Origin: Pelobates cultripes
Taxonomy: Eukaryota; Chordata; Amphibia; Anura; Pelobatidae
Assembly: GCA_933207985.1 (NCBI GenBank)
Contig: OW240914.1
Coordinates: forward strand, 205,583,033-205,647,032
DNA: 64,000 bases
Direction of reading: 5' to 3'
Every line of letters begins with the position of its first letter. Within the stretch, counting starts at the first letter, position 1. The notes beneath the pieces are model-generated. The model was not told where the DNA came from and searched no databases. It worked only from the letters and a program-made list of their open reading frames with translations. The position numbers were made by a program, and so were the translations under genes. This document shows, in pieces, positions 12,441-24,139 of this stretch.

Positions 12441-13505
12441 GCGCTGTCAAGGTTTTTTCTAACTATGTGCTCCATTTCTTCTAATTCTAATATTTTATTT
12501 TTTTATATTACTGGCAACAAATGGCAAATACAGTAGGCTGTTCATTCTATATAAAGACACAAAAACCGCCAACTGCTGTTTTTTTGTTGTTAATTGCACG
12601 TTCTTAAAAGAAAGTCTGTTTCAGGGAACACATTTTGCCATGTCTGAAATGAGTTACTATTATTTGGCAGCATTCTGTTCAGTTTATAAAAATATGTACT
12701 ACTCCAGAAAAAAAATCACAAAGGGAATCTAAAAATGAAATATATGTTTATTTCAAGGACATTTTCCATGATTGACAGTTATGACGTTAACATTTTTTTT
12801 CTCAAAATAAACATTATATGAATTTATACTGGACAGTTGAATAAAATTAGCTCTTTTCTCTCTAGTGACTCAAAGAGGAAAACATATGCTGATAGTCATG
12901 AAAGGTCTTTAGAAGCAGTGCGCTTTTTACAGTAGGAATCAACTGATGAAAACTAGATTGTCGAGTCATAATTTTATCTTGTAATATATGAGTTACTACA
13001 TGCTCACAACTTGTCACGGTAAATTCATTTCGAACAATACTAGAATTTTGATATTTATTTTGAAACACACACAGGGATATTCACTAAACCAGAAATTGTA
13101 GAAAATTAACAAATAAGCTGCAAAGTACAGACCAGTTGTAGTCACGCTGGAAGAGATAAATTTGATTTTTTTTATTATTATTATGCAATTTTGACTTAAA
13201 TCTACAATTGTCTTGTTGATTTAGAGAATATGCCCGGCAGACAGCATGCACTGCAGACATGACTGGTTTCAACTTGACATTTTTATATGATGCTAAATGC
13301 ATGTTTTGGTTTCGGGTTTTTTTTTTTCAAAAAGGGGAAACTTTGTGCTCTTGAAGAACACAGGAAAAATTACAATAAAACTTTGAGTTTTGAATGTTTT
13401 ACTTTAGTGAGTAAGCTCCTCTATTATTCATTATAATACATATGGTTAAGTACTGCTTATGTGAGTGGGTTAGTGTTGCTAGTTTAAATATACATGCCTG
13501 CCTAG
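12441..13505. other. AT-rich sequence, no gene recognised
   Basis: No motif or repeat end was identified. Confidence 0.45.
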
Positions 13506-13920
13506 ACCAAGGGTGAGCAATCTTTTGTTGGCGCTGTGCCAACGTAATACTTTGAAATCCCTGAGGGTCCCAACCTAATTTTTTTAAGGTTTGTTTAAGT
13601 ATATTGAGGAATTATGCTTGTTTTATGTATGGTTTGCAGTGGATGCTTTGTGAGGTTGTATGTGTGTATACAGGGTGTTGTGTATGTGTGTGGGCTGTAT
13701 GTATTATATGTGGTATGTCTGGGTTGTTACGAGAGTGTATGTGCAGTGTAATGTTGTATATGCATTATTGTTTGTGGTATTGTGTAGAGTGGTATATTTT
13801 TACAGTTTGCATGTGGGCTGTCTGTGAGTGAGTGTGTATGTGTAGGTTGCTTGTAGAGGGTATGAAGCTATTTGTGGTATTGGGTGTGTTTATGGGCTTT
13901 GTGTGGTACATTCATTGTTT
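13506..13920 (+). repeat. Degenerate TG-rich array with a hAT-like left edge
   Basis: A CAAGGGTGAGCAATCTTTTG segment, similar to the ends of small hAT elements, is followed from about 13600 by degenerate TG units (TGTGTGTGGGCTGTATG and variants). No matching right end or target duplication was found. Confidence 0.5.
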
Positions 13921-14112
13921 TTACTTAAAAAAAGAAGTTGCATTTTAATGGTATCGCTATTGTAACCTCAAATGAATGACTAACTCTAGTGGTAATCTTT
14001 GGATATCTAACTCCTGTTGGAGTTGGTTTCTACCAGTTTGTCTAGTTTCAATGTTATCAGCGGCCTTCCATGGGCGTTCTGTTTGCAAGATGTAGCTGAT
14101 ATCCCTCTAGGA

Positions 14113-14237
14113 CAGGGCACCCAAAAGGTAGATCATTAGATATTATAAAACTACAGTTTCTTCATTCTAAAGGCATGCAAAGCATTATGGACGTTGTAGT
14201 TCTATCACATCTGGGGATCTACCTTTGGGCACCCCTG
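14113..14237. mobile_element. Small hAT-type MITE
   Basis: Ends CAGGGCACCCAAAAGGTAG and CTACCTTTGGGCACCCCTG are near-perfect inverted repeats. The flanks CTCTAGGA and TTTTAGGC could be a decayed 8-bp target duplication. The interior also folds (GCATGC near the centre). A related copy lies at 23991-24139. The flanking sequence TAGCTGATA-CC-TCTAGG recurs at about 14553-14578, next to a related, uninterrupted copy of the insertion site. Confidence 0.7.
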
Positions 14238-14689
14238 TTTTAGGCACAGTATGGGGTCCACTTTGGGAGAGCAATGTAAATGCAATGAAACAAAAACAGA
14301 GAATATGAGGGCTCTGAGAGCTGCAAAAGCTCAGAAAAATCTCAAAAGCTTGCACTTTGGTTAGTCCCCGCTCAGGACTCAAACTTGTTATTGCTCACTT
14401 GTGCCATTACAGATAGAACCTACACAATTTGCATATCAGACTGATCCTGTAAAGAAGGGCAGTCGAGATCTGAAATACTGGAAAGTTCCCTATGCACAAA
14501 ACATATAACAACCCTGGACGATTGTTTCTGCCTTCTTTGGGTCTCGTTAGCAAGGTGTAGCTGATACCCTTCTAGGCACAGTGAGCAGAGTCTAAGTAAA
14601 TGAATTGCAACAAATATAGTTTTTTTTTTTTTTTATGCCCCTCTCCCTTTTGCTTACCTTTGGCCAGGGATGGGAATCTTTGTTGATCC

Positions 14690-14819
14690 TTGGTGGTCCG
14701 GTGGCACAGGGGTGGGGGCCGCGGGGGAGGGGGCAGTAGGTCCCCCCACTCATTCTCACTATGGCCCCCACCCACCGCCCAGGCAGTAGGTCCCCCCTCG
14801 TTATCATTATGGCCCCCAC
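14690..14819 (+). repeat. Short GC-rich G/C-tract repeat, left of the palindrome
   Basis: Two units of GGTGGGGGCC...GCAGTAGGTCCCCCC...TATGGCCCCCACC type, the same unit that is repeated at 15765-16290. Confidence 0.75.
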
Positions 14820-15556
14820 ATAGCCGTCGAATTGAAAATAACATAAAAATCACAAGCGCAAAAAAAAAAACCTGACGAAAAAGAAAAAACCTGTGCGCAA
14901 AAAAATACTCCATCTTCACCCATGGTGGGCTCCGCGCAGACTGAGTTTCGCAGGGCGAGGCAAGGTTTATAAATAAATAAAACCTTGCCCCGCCCTGCAA
15001 TTAGGCTAAGAACACTCTGATTGGTGGGTTTAAGCCAATCAGAGTGCTCTTTGTCATTTTACACAGCATGGGAAAATTCAAAAGAACTTTCCCACGCTGT
15101 GTAAAATGACACAGGGCACTGTGATTGGATGGCTTGACATCCATCCAATCACAGTGCTCTTTGTCATTTTACACAGCGTGGTAAAGTTCTTTTGAATTTT
15201 CCCACGCTGTGTAAAATGACACAGAGCACTGTGATTGGATGGCTTGAAATCCATCCAATCACAGTGCTCTGTGTCATTTTACACAGTGTGGGAAAATTAT
15301 TTTGAATTTTCCCACGCTGTGTAAAATGAAAAGAGAACTCTGATTGGCTTAAACCCACCAATTAGAGTGTTCTTAGCCTAATTGCAGGGCGGGGCAAGGC
15401 TTTTGTAAGCCTTCCCCCGCCCTGCGGAGCTCAGTCTGCGCGGAGCCCTCCATGGGTGAAGATGGATTATTTTTTTGCGCTCGGGTTTTTTCTTTTTCGT
15501 CAGGTTTTTTTTTTGCGCTCGGGATTTTTATTTTATTTTCAATTCGACGGTTATGA
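14820..15556. repeat. 737-bp palindrome built of nested hairpins
   Basis: The left arm (from GCCGTCGAATTGAAAAT at 14822) matches the reverse complement of the right arm (ATTTTCAATTCGACGG at about 15536-15551), with the centre near 15188. Each arm itself contains self-complementary units: GCAGGGCG...CGCCCTGC, ACTCTGATTGG...CCAATCAGAGT, TCATTTTACACAGC...GCTGTGTAAAATGA, and GCACTGTGATTGGATGG...CCATCCAATCACAGTGC (twice). The open frames across it are by-products of repeats. Confidence 0.85.
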
Positions 15557-15726
15557 TGGTTTTTTATTTGGCCTTTTTTGGGGCTGAAAAATGAAGATTT
15601 GAGAAAAAAGAAGATGTCGAATGGTAAGTTTAATTTTATTTTACAGGTTAGTTATTTTATTCCCCCCTCACTATTTTTTAGGGTGAGTGGGGTAGGTAGG
15701 GACTTTTTTTTTTGGGTGGGGGGTGG

Positions 15727-15756
15727 GTGACTAGGGTTTTGGGGACCCCTAGTCAC
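15727..15756. repeat. Perfect hairpin in G-rich sequence
   Basis: GTGACTAGGG and CCCTAGTCAC, 10-bp stem, loop TTTTGGGGAC. Neighbouring GGGTGGGGGGTGGG runs could also form a G-quadruplex. Confidence 0.8.
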
Positions 15757-15764
15757 TTGGTGGG

Positions 15765-16290
15765 TGGGGGCCGGGGGGGAGGACAGTAGGGCCTCCCCCT
15801 CATTATCTTCATGGCCCCCACCCGCCGCCCAGGGGTGGGGGCCGGGAGGGGCAGTAGGTCCCCCCCCTCATTATCATTATTGCCCCCACCCGCCGCCCAG
15901 GGGTGGGGGCCAGGAGGGGCAGTAGGTCCCCCCCCTCATTCTCACTATGACCTCCACCCGCCGCCCAGGGGTGGGGGCCGCGGGGGGGGGGCAGTAGGTC
16001 CCCCCCTCATTCTCACTATGGCCCCCACCCACCGCCCAGGGGTGGGGGCCGGGGGGGCAGTATGTCCCCCCCTCGTTATCATTATGGCCCCCACCCGGGT
16101 GGGGGCCGGGGGGGTGGACACAAGGTGTCCCCCCCCCTCATTATCTTTATGGCCCCCACCTAGCCCCCCTCATTATCGTTATGACCCCCACCCACCGCGC
16201 AGGGGTGGGGGCCAGGGGGGGACAACATTAGGTCTCCCCCCTTATTTTACTTTAGGGCCCCCACCCGTCGTTTAGGGGTGGGGGCCAATA
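15765..16290 (+). repeat. GC-rich tandem repeat, about 70-bp unit, 7-8 copies
   Basis: Units of GGGGTGGGGGCC, then GGGGGGCAGTAGGTCCCCCCC, then TCATT-TCA-TATGGCCCCCACCC are repeated with small changes. Each unit is partly self-complementary (GGGTGGGGGCC with GGCCCCCACCC). The 154-codon open frame across it is a low-complexity by-product, not a gene. Confidence 0.85.
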
Positions 16291-16304
16291 GTTTTTTGTT
16301 TTTT

Positions 16305-16813
16305 ACAGTGAGCAGCCACAGGCTGCTCACTGTTTACCAGACATGCCCCTACTCGCGGTATAGCGAGTAGGGGCATATTATTTACTAATACTAAGTAATT
16401 TTTACTTGGTATTAGTAAAGTTGGCTGAAAGACCAATTTAGGTCTTTCAGCCTTTTAGTAGATAGCTCCCTGATACCGTGGGAATTAGGGAGTTATCTAC
16501 TGAGCAGCTGCAAGATGCAGCCACAGCAAGAATAGGATCGAAGTTTCATTCATTCGAATGAAATTCCGATCCGAATAAAGTGCCGAATTGCGTTCTAAAA
16601 GAAACGAACATACTGTTCTCATTCAGTTAGAACGCAATTCGTCAGTTTCATGTTAAGTGACAGGAAGCATTGCGGGAACACAGAGGGAAGGTGAGAATCT
16701 TGGGAAAATTGCTCTGATCAGCGGAAATGAAGCACACTTTGCTCCTCCGCTGGTCAGAGCTGGTCAAGCGGAGGAATCCTCCATAAGGCAAAAAGTCCCT
16801 ACTTTGTCTTATG
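16305..16813. repeat. Chain of nine consecutive hairpins
   Basis: Stems in order: 16305-16317/16321-16333 (13 bp, perfect); 16343-16356/16363-16376 (14, perfect); 16381-16398/16402-16419 (18, one mismatch); 16423-16434/16441-16452 (12, perfect); 16458-16471/16487-16500 (14, one wobble); 16535-16551/16556-16572 (17, two mismatches); 16584-16598/16627-16641 (15, perfect); 16712-16725/16746-16759 (14, one mismatch); 16782-16792/16803-16813 (11, one mismatch). The stems are unrelated in sequence. Confidence 0.88.
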
Positions 16814-16925
16814 AATTTAAAGAAAACTAAAGAAGACAGGAAGAAAAGAATAACAGATCCTGAGAGAGGGGGAGAAGAGGAAGAGATTGAGGAAAGGTAA
16901 GTTCGGCATGACAGTGCCGCTTTAA
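16814..16925 (+). mobile_element. Right terminus of the hairpin-chain element, TTAA type
   Basis: A GTAAGT donor-like site (16897-16902) and the terminal GGCATGACAGTGCCGCTTTAA, with TTAA at 16922-16925, match the layout of the right ends of the TTAA elements. I could not locate a matching left TTAA end, so the left boundary (somewhere at or before 14690) is open. Confidence 0.55.
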
Positions 16926-19583
16926 ATTTTTCACAACAAGATTCCTTCACTACTTCCTGCTGCAGTAAGGAGCACCAAGATGGCAGCTAATAATGGGGTA
17001 TGTGAGAGGTTTTGAGCTGTTTTTAACAAAATGTTCAATATAATGCTATTTAGTCTTTCAATATAATGTAAGGTATCATCTCTTTCTCAAGGACAACATA
17101 CTATAAATATGTTGTCAAACATTTGTTAAAAAGTATCAAATGGAGTTGCTATTATAGTATTGACATTGTTAATGTGTCAGTAATGATACACATGCATGGT
17201 GTGACATTGCCCACTGTGCAGTGCAGCATTGGAAAACACCAGCTGCAATTTAAAATGAGGGTAGAGAAGGTAGAATGTAGCCCCCTCACTCCCTCCCCCC
17301 AGCTCCCTAACCTTCCCAACCCAAAGAGTTTAAGTTCTGCCCAAAATGCTTAGTCATAGACAAATAGCTGACTTTGTATGCCACAAAAGGAACAAAGGTC
17401 CCCCATTGGTCACAACATGCTACAAAATTTCTAACAGGTTTCCAACAGAGGACTGATTTTTTGTGTGTAGCGAGCTTGTAAATATTGGAACCAGTGTATA
17501 ATAACTTTAGGTTTAGTGCTGATATCCAGGTTTCATTTTACCTGTTACCATGTGCTTCATGCTTGAGAATATACCAGGAATCTAGAACTATCTTCTCCTT
17601 GTCAAGTGGGAACTCACTTTTACAACTGAGTTATTGCATGTCGGTTAGAAAAAGGGGACGTAGCCCCAGAGACTAAGCATCCAAGTGTCTAAAAGTCTAC
17701 CTCAGAGACATTTTAACATACATTGCCTAAAGATAATATGACCCTCCTATCGGTCTAGGAATTTATTTTAGGAGATGAACAAATTCTTATATTTAATACA
17801 AACCTGTCCGCCTTGAGCTAAACATTCACTGCATAAGGAAATTCGGGGAAATTATAATAATTGCAGTGCAGTCTGTCTGCAGTTCATATAGGCTTGATTG
17901 TATGGCTTTTGTATTTTATTCACCATTATTTATCTCTATGTGATTGCTTATTCCAGCTCTCAAATGGAAATTATCTTACAGTGATGCAATTCCGCAGGGC
18001 TGAAAATGTGGTATGTGAATATATTTTTTATCTCCACAGCCACGTTCAGTTATTGCTTAAAACACAGGCATTTGTCTTGAGGGACCCATATTAAGTAAAC
18101 AGAGATGAAAAGTAGTGCACTGACAGGGGCTCATCTACATGTCTCTAGTTGCATACTCTGAATAGAATACATTCTCTGTGTTCTCGGAGGGGAAGCCAGG
18201 AGCATGTTGATAAATCCCATAGGAAGATCGTTTCCCTTCTGGGTAATATGCAATGCAGGGATTTCCATCCTACTGTCTACATACAATGTATCTGTCCATC
18301 CATACAAGCTTCATAAAAATTGACCCTCTTAGAACCCTAGCCTAATTTTGCTCTTTGCATATTTTATGGTATAAACACTGTGTATAATTCCGTTTGCTAT
18401 CACTGAATCAGTTTATAATCGTATAAATCTTTTGTGACAGGATATTGTTGTTACACAAGATATTGGTATATTGTGATTGTATACCATACAAGTTCTCGTA
18501 CATGATGTTTTTTACTAGCTATGTGCCTGCATAATTGTTATGAAAAAGCTTATAAGGACTTTTAGATAGATCATTGAATTTTAATGGATTGTCTATTAGG
18601 GAATTAAATTCATAGTGACTGCTTAACAACACAGCACTTAAATAGTCACTCTAAGCACCATAGCAACTTTACATAATTATAAAGATTATGGTGGCTTCGA
18701 TATTATATTGTATATAATATGGCATTGCAGTATTTGAATACACATACCTTCCCTCCTCATCTCTTGAGTGCCTAGAAGCTTTTTGCATTTGCAGATGGTA
18801 CCTTGGAACATCCCTGTACACTGTCCAATTAACAAAACTAGAGGTTTTGTGATTAAAAAAAAACATTGATTAGAATTACAGATTTCTGATAGGTGGAGAC
18901 TCTTTCTTACATGCAAAGGAAAATATAAGAAACTTAAAATATAAGATTTTTGTTGTTTTTATTTGTCTTTTATCTTACTTTCTTTGCATATTGTAATGCA
19001 TTATCTTGCTAATAAACACACTAATTGTATTCAGCCTGAATAGTGTGCAGGTGAGCCTAGAGAATTTAGGTAGGTTTACAGCTTCGACCAGATCAACAGG
19101 AACTGTGTTGGATAGCAGGCAGAGTAAACCTGTGTGTTTAATAAAGAATAAAAGACTACATTATACTAAATGTAGGCATGGTTATGACAATATGCTGTTT
19201 GATCTTGCACATGTAATGAGGCCCCCACAAATCCAGGCATAAAATGGTATACTTGAAAATAATATAATATATAAAGTATGGAGAGACTACTCAATGGTAT
19301 TTATAATAAACGATACACACTTGGGTGCTATTCATCACCGGTATTCCCTCAAATACCGAAACAAACAATAATTAACTAAAAAAGAGAATGCACACCAGAA
19401 ACCATACAAAATCTCTATCTTGGTTTAATAAGTCAAAATATTGGGTTTACAGTTGTAATACAACAATAAGTGATAGTGAATAGGCTAAACATAATAACCA
19501 ACAATAATTATTTACCAAAATTCACAAACCTAATAGGGCAGAAACACGGATCAAGGGTGTTTACTTGCATATAATAGCATGTA
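16926..19583. other. AT-rich sequence with one possible element edge
   Basis: Around 18640 a TTAAATAGTCACTCTAAGCACC segment resembles a TTAA-element left end, without a partner. Otherwise I see no gene, RNA or repeat structure. Confidence 0.4.
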
Positions 19584-20252
19584 TATACTGATCAGCCACA
19601 ACATTAAAACCACCTGCCTAACAGCCAAACAGTTCTGTGGAGTCAAGACATGGACACAACCATTCACCTGATCTAAAAGTAAATGTGATTCATCAGACCA
19701 GGCAACCTTCTTCTCTTGCTCCATGGTCCAGTTCTGATGCTTATGTCCCAATTGAAGACCCTTTCGGCAGTGGACAGGGGTCATCATGGGCACTATGACC
19801 GGTCTGTGGCTATGCAGCCCCATACACAGCAAACTGTGATGCACTGTGTGTTCTGACACCTTTGTATCATGGCCGGCATTACGTTTTTCAGCAGTTTAAG
19901 CTACAATGACTCTTTTGTGAGATCGGACCAGCGGGCTAGCCATGACCCTGATGCTGGTTCACCGGTTGTTCTTTCTTGCACCACTTTTGGTAGGTATGAA
20001 CCCGTGCATACCGGAAACACCACACCAGTCTTGCCGTTTTAGAGATGCTCTGACCCAGTCGGATTGCTATGACTATTTGACCCTTCTAAAAGTCGCTTGC
20101 TAATTTTTTCTGCTTTCAACACATGAAATTCAAAAATGGACTGTTCACTTGCTGCCTAATATATATCCCACAACCTGACAGGTGACATTGTAACAATACA
20201 ATTTCGTTCACTTCACCTGTTAGTGGTTTGAATGTTGTGGCTGATCAGGGTA
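19584..20252 (-). mobile_element. Tc1/mariner-like DNA transposon remnant
   Basis: Inverted termini CTGATCAGCCACAACATTAA (from 19588) and TTGAATGTTGTGGCTGATCAG-type (to 20248) sit next to TA dinucleotides, as expected for Tc1/mariner target sites. On the minus strand 19859-19617 reads as a Tc1-type transposase piece, including KVAWSDESH (WSDES at about 19700-19686). Stops and frame breaks show it is inactive, and it is much shorter than a complete element of about 1.3-1.6 kb. Confidence 0.8.
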
Positions 20253-21989
20253 AATAAATTCAATGTATATGGAAAAATGTTGATTAAACAGTGAGATTAA
20301 AATAATCTACAAGGAGATCGATATAAAAGAATTACTATTTTGAATTCTGATGTATAAATCAATAAACATTTTTTTCTTTACTTTTTGAGTGTCTGATGAA
20401 CCACAGGCCTTTACTGCTTCACAGCAGTCTCACCAAGCTACAGAAAACACGCAGTGATTCTAACCATATATATTATATCTAACAGAAAAAATGTGTTTGT
20501 GTTTTAATGTGTTTTCCCTGTTGCCATGGAACACTTTCTGTGCAGGTTGAAGGGTTGCTATGCATAGTTACTGTTTGCATAAGAGTGAAATGTATTTTTG
20601 GTATATGTGAAGTTACAGGCATTGCTAGGCTAAATGTAGGATTGCCAATTCTTGTCTCGTATAGTAGGTCACACAGGCAACGCTGGCCAGTTTAAAGTCA
20701 TAAAACTTTCTCAGGTTCAGAAAGAAGCCAGAAGTCTTCCAGTTAATTACACTGGCAGATGGAATTAAGGTTAGGGCCTGGTAGATGCAATATGTTCATG
20801 AAAATGACTTTTGCTCAGGAAAGTGTCACATGAGATTTGACTGTGGAGAAAAATACTTAAAGGTAAAAAAAAAAGTATTCTCCACTTAGTGAACAATGTT
20901 TAGGTGAAAACCCACTAATCACATGATCACTGTCAAATCAACTCAAATCGCCAAAGGTCATTGTAAAAAAGGTTTTGATGTGTGTAAAAAATGAAAGAGG
21001 ATTATAAGGTAAAACTATTTTACACATTGTGAATATAAAAAAACAAAAAACAAATGATTGGTTCAGTGTGTGCTGTCTCACTTATTGGTAAATATAAACA
21101 GACAACATGGTGAATAGTTATAGATTAATGGATATGCAACCGTGGATGGATTTACCAACTGGAACTGTTTACCATTCCATATCTGGACATGATCCTAAAT
21201 TGGAACCTAGATAATCTGTGTCCACTGCTATACGTTTGAAACACCAGTCACTGTTGAGTAAAATTTGAAAAATGTGGAAACTGGTATATTAATAGTTTTT
21301 CCCCCTGGTTTTGGAGCTCAAAGACTCATAAACCTCCAGGGATGTGACATTTTATTCAAATGGAGTGAGTTTAGTTCTGGCCAGTTCCACAATTTCCTAT
21401 ATTTATTCTTCGCTTGACTTCCTCTCACCATTCCATTCTAAGTTTGAACACCCTTATTATTATCTTGCCTTTGCAACTCTCAAAGGCTACATCATATAGA
21501 TATGTAAATATAGAGCAGTGAAAAGGGTGAAATTAAGTAGGTAAGTCAGTGGTGGAGCAAGTATTTAAAAAAAAAAAAAAAAAACATAGACCTAGGTTTG
21601 CATAAGATTAGTTTAGCAAACAATTATTTAATTGTAAATTGACCTATCTGACCCATTTTTGGAATTAAAAATTAATTTTCATTAGACTACATCCATTGTT
21701 AAGGGGGCTCAGTAGCACAGGTAAAAAAGAAGGAATGTTACAGTGAATAACATTTAAATACTTGTTGCCTGGGGCCTTGATGTGCATGATATGCTTGTTC
21801 AATCCAATGGGGACCGATAAATATAGCATGGGGACTCAATTGTGAATCCACACTCAATAGTTAAGAACCAGTTGGCTTCATGATGCACTTTCCACTGCGG
21901 TTTCAGCGGACGGGTTCAGATGATGGAAAAGGTAAAACACTGTCATACCCATCTGTGTGATTATGTTGTCCAATAGTGTTTAAGTTTCT
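20253..21989. other. AT-rich sequence, no gene recognised
   Basis: Includes an A run at 21568-21584. No motif or repeat ends were seen until the CR1 fragment. Confidence 0.45.
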
Positions 21990-23262
21990 CTTCAAGATCA
22001 GAGACAACATGGGTTTACTTCAGGGAGATCATGCCAAACTAATCTTATTGACTTTTTTCATTGGGTAACTAAAATAATAGATTAAGGTGGTGCAGTAGGC
22101 TTACCTAGATTTCAGTAAGGCTTTTGACACTGTTACAGATAGAAGGCTTATCAATAAACTGCAATCTTTAAGTTTGGATTCCAATATTGTTGAATGGGTA
22201 AGGCAGTGGCTGCGGGACAGGCAACAGAGGGTTGTAGTCAATGGAGTGTATTCAAAGCTTGGGCTTGTCACCAGTGGGGTACCTCAGGGGTCTGTACTTG
22301 GACCCATTCTCTTTAATATTTTTATTAGTGATATTGCAGAAGGTCTTGATGGTAAGGTATGTCTTTTTGCTGATGATACTAAGATATGTAACAGGGTTGA
22401 TGTTCCAGGAGGGATAAGCCAAATGGCAAATGATTTAGGTAAACTAGAAAAATGGTCAGAATTGTGGCAACTGACATTTAATGTGGATAAGTGCAAGATA
22501 ATGCATCTTGGATGTAAAAACCCAAGGGCAGAGTACAGAATATTTGATAGAGTCCTAACCTCAACATCTGAGGAAAGGGATTTAGGGGTGATTATTTCTG
22601 ATGACTTAAAGGTAGGCAGACAATGTAATAGAGCAGCAGGAAATGCTAGCAGAATGCTTGGTTGTATAGGGAGAGGTATTAGCAGTAGAAAGAGGGAAGT
22701 GCTCATGCCATTGTACAGAACACTGGTGAGACCTCACTTGGAGTATTGTACGCAGTACTGGAGACCGTATCTTCAGAAGGATATTGATACCTTAGAGAGG
22801 GTTCAGAGAAGGGCTACTAAACAGGTTCATGGATTGCAGGATAAAACTTACCAGGAAAGGTTAAAGGATCTTAACATGTATAGCTTGGAGGAAAGACGAG
22901 ACAGGGGGGATATGATAGAAACATTTAAATAAAGGGAATCAACACAGCAAAGGAGGAGACTATATTTAAAAGAAGAAAAACTACCACAACAAGAGGACAT
23001 AGTCTTAAATTAGAGGGGCAAAGGTTTAAAAATAATATCAGGAAGTATTACTTTACTGAGAGGGTAGTGGATGCATGGAATAGCCTTCCAGCTGAAGTGG
23101 TAGCGGTTAATACAGTGAAGAAGTTTAAGCATGCGTGGGATAGGCATAAGGCTATCTTAGATATAAGAGACTAATGAAAGTATTTTAGAAAATTGGGCAG
23201 ACTAGATGGGCCGAATGGTTCTTATCTGCCATCACATTCTATGTTTCTATGTTTCTATGTTT
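21990..23262 (+). mobile_element. CR1-type LINE fragment: reverse transcriptase C-terminal part and 3' tail
   Basis: This is a 5'-truncated non-LTR retrotransposon. The first recognisable coding is a TSGRSCQTNLI-like block near 22017, followed by YLDFSKAFDTV at 22102-22134. An open stretch at 22174-22932 then holds GVPQGSVLGPILF and the catalytic motif FADD (22366-22377), with both aspartates kept. Coding continues in another frame from about 22932 to TAA at 23172-23174 (FTERVVDAWNSLP-like), so a short deletion broke the frame near 22930. Another frameshift lies between 22011 and 22102, and there is an in-frame TAG at 22096. The 3' end is a short TTCTATGT tandem, typical of CR1. The copy is dead but only modestly decayed. 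Confidence 0.88.
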
Positions 23263-23379
23263 GCACTATATACATTTCCCTCTTCCAGGTAGTAGGTGCC
23301 CTATTGTGACTTATGTTAACCAAGAGTGCATTTTAATATTGGCAAGGGTAATGTCTTACACGGTAAGGCGTATGTGATC

Positions 23380-23650
23380 CTATTCCCTGCATTTTAATAT
23401 TGATTGCTATTTCCATTCCTGACCAAGCTTTGTTCTGAGCATTCTGTGTATCTGGGATCCCTGACCTTGGCTTGTCTATTTATTTATGTATGCTTTTGAA
23501 ATCCTTGACCTTGGCTTATTTTCTACTTTGTTATTTTTGTCTAGCTTGGGATACTCTAAGGTCAAGTAAAACTTACCCTCTGTTTTGTAACTACCTCCTG
23601 TTAGATAGCCGTTTCCCTATTATCTGCATGTTAGGGTCACCTATCCTGGC
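23380..23650. mobile_element. Possible decayed LTR-like sequence
   Basis: Phrases such as CCCTGACCTTGGCTTGT and CTAGCTTGGGATACTCTAAGG resemble the LTR at 38894-39389 read on its minus strand and the copy at 34850-35322. Boundaries and target duplication were not found. Confidence 0.35.
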
Positions 23651-23990
23651 AAATGCAAATAGAAACACAAAAAGAGAAAAAAAAAGACACAAATAAGGAA
23701 TCAGAAACTTGCCACTTGGAAGGAGTTTAAACATAAATAAACAGTGGCTTGAGATTTAGAGGTTGAATGAGATGGGTAACAGATATAGAAAAAGAGAGAG
23801 CAGCTTGAGTAATTGAACAAAGTAACACCATAGAAAAAAATATTGTACAGAAACGTGGAACCCAAAACACATAAAAATAGTAAGTACGGATGCATTCAGG
23901 GATTTCAGCACCTAATCATCTTTCCACCCATGCAACACAGTGTGCTAGGAAAATAACACATGTGCACATTTTAAAACTATACAAAAAATA

Positions 23991-24139
23991 CAGCGGTGCC
24001 AAATAGGTAGATCCCCTTATGTGGTAGAACGAAATTTACCATGATGCTTTGCATGCCTTTAGAATGCCTTCAGAATGGCAAAGCATCATGGAAATAGTAG
24101 TTCTGCATTATCTGGGGATCTACTTATCGGCCAGCCCTG
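23991..24139. mobile_element. Small hAT-type MITE, second copy
   Basis: Ends CAGCGGTGCCAAATAGGTAG and CTACTTATCGGCCAGCCCTG are diverged inverted repeats of the family seen at 14113-14237. The interior shares the ATGCTTTGCATGCC block in opposite order. No clear target duplication remains. Confidence 0.65.

Noticed and set aside
15811..16275. 154-codon proline/glycine-rich frame
   Set aside because: It translates the 70-bp GC-rich tandem repeat and has no independent coding signal.
22284..22706. Minus-strand frame of 140 codons
   Set aside because: Antisense shadow of the CR1 reverse transcriptase.
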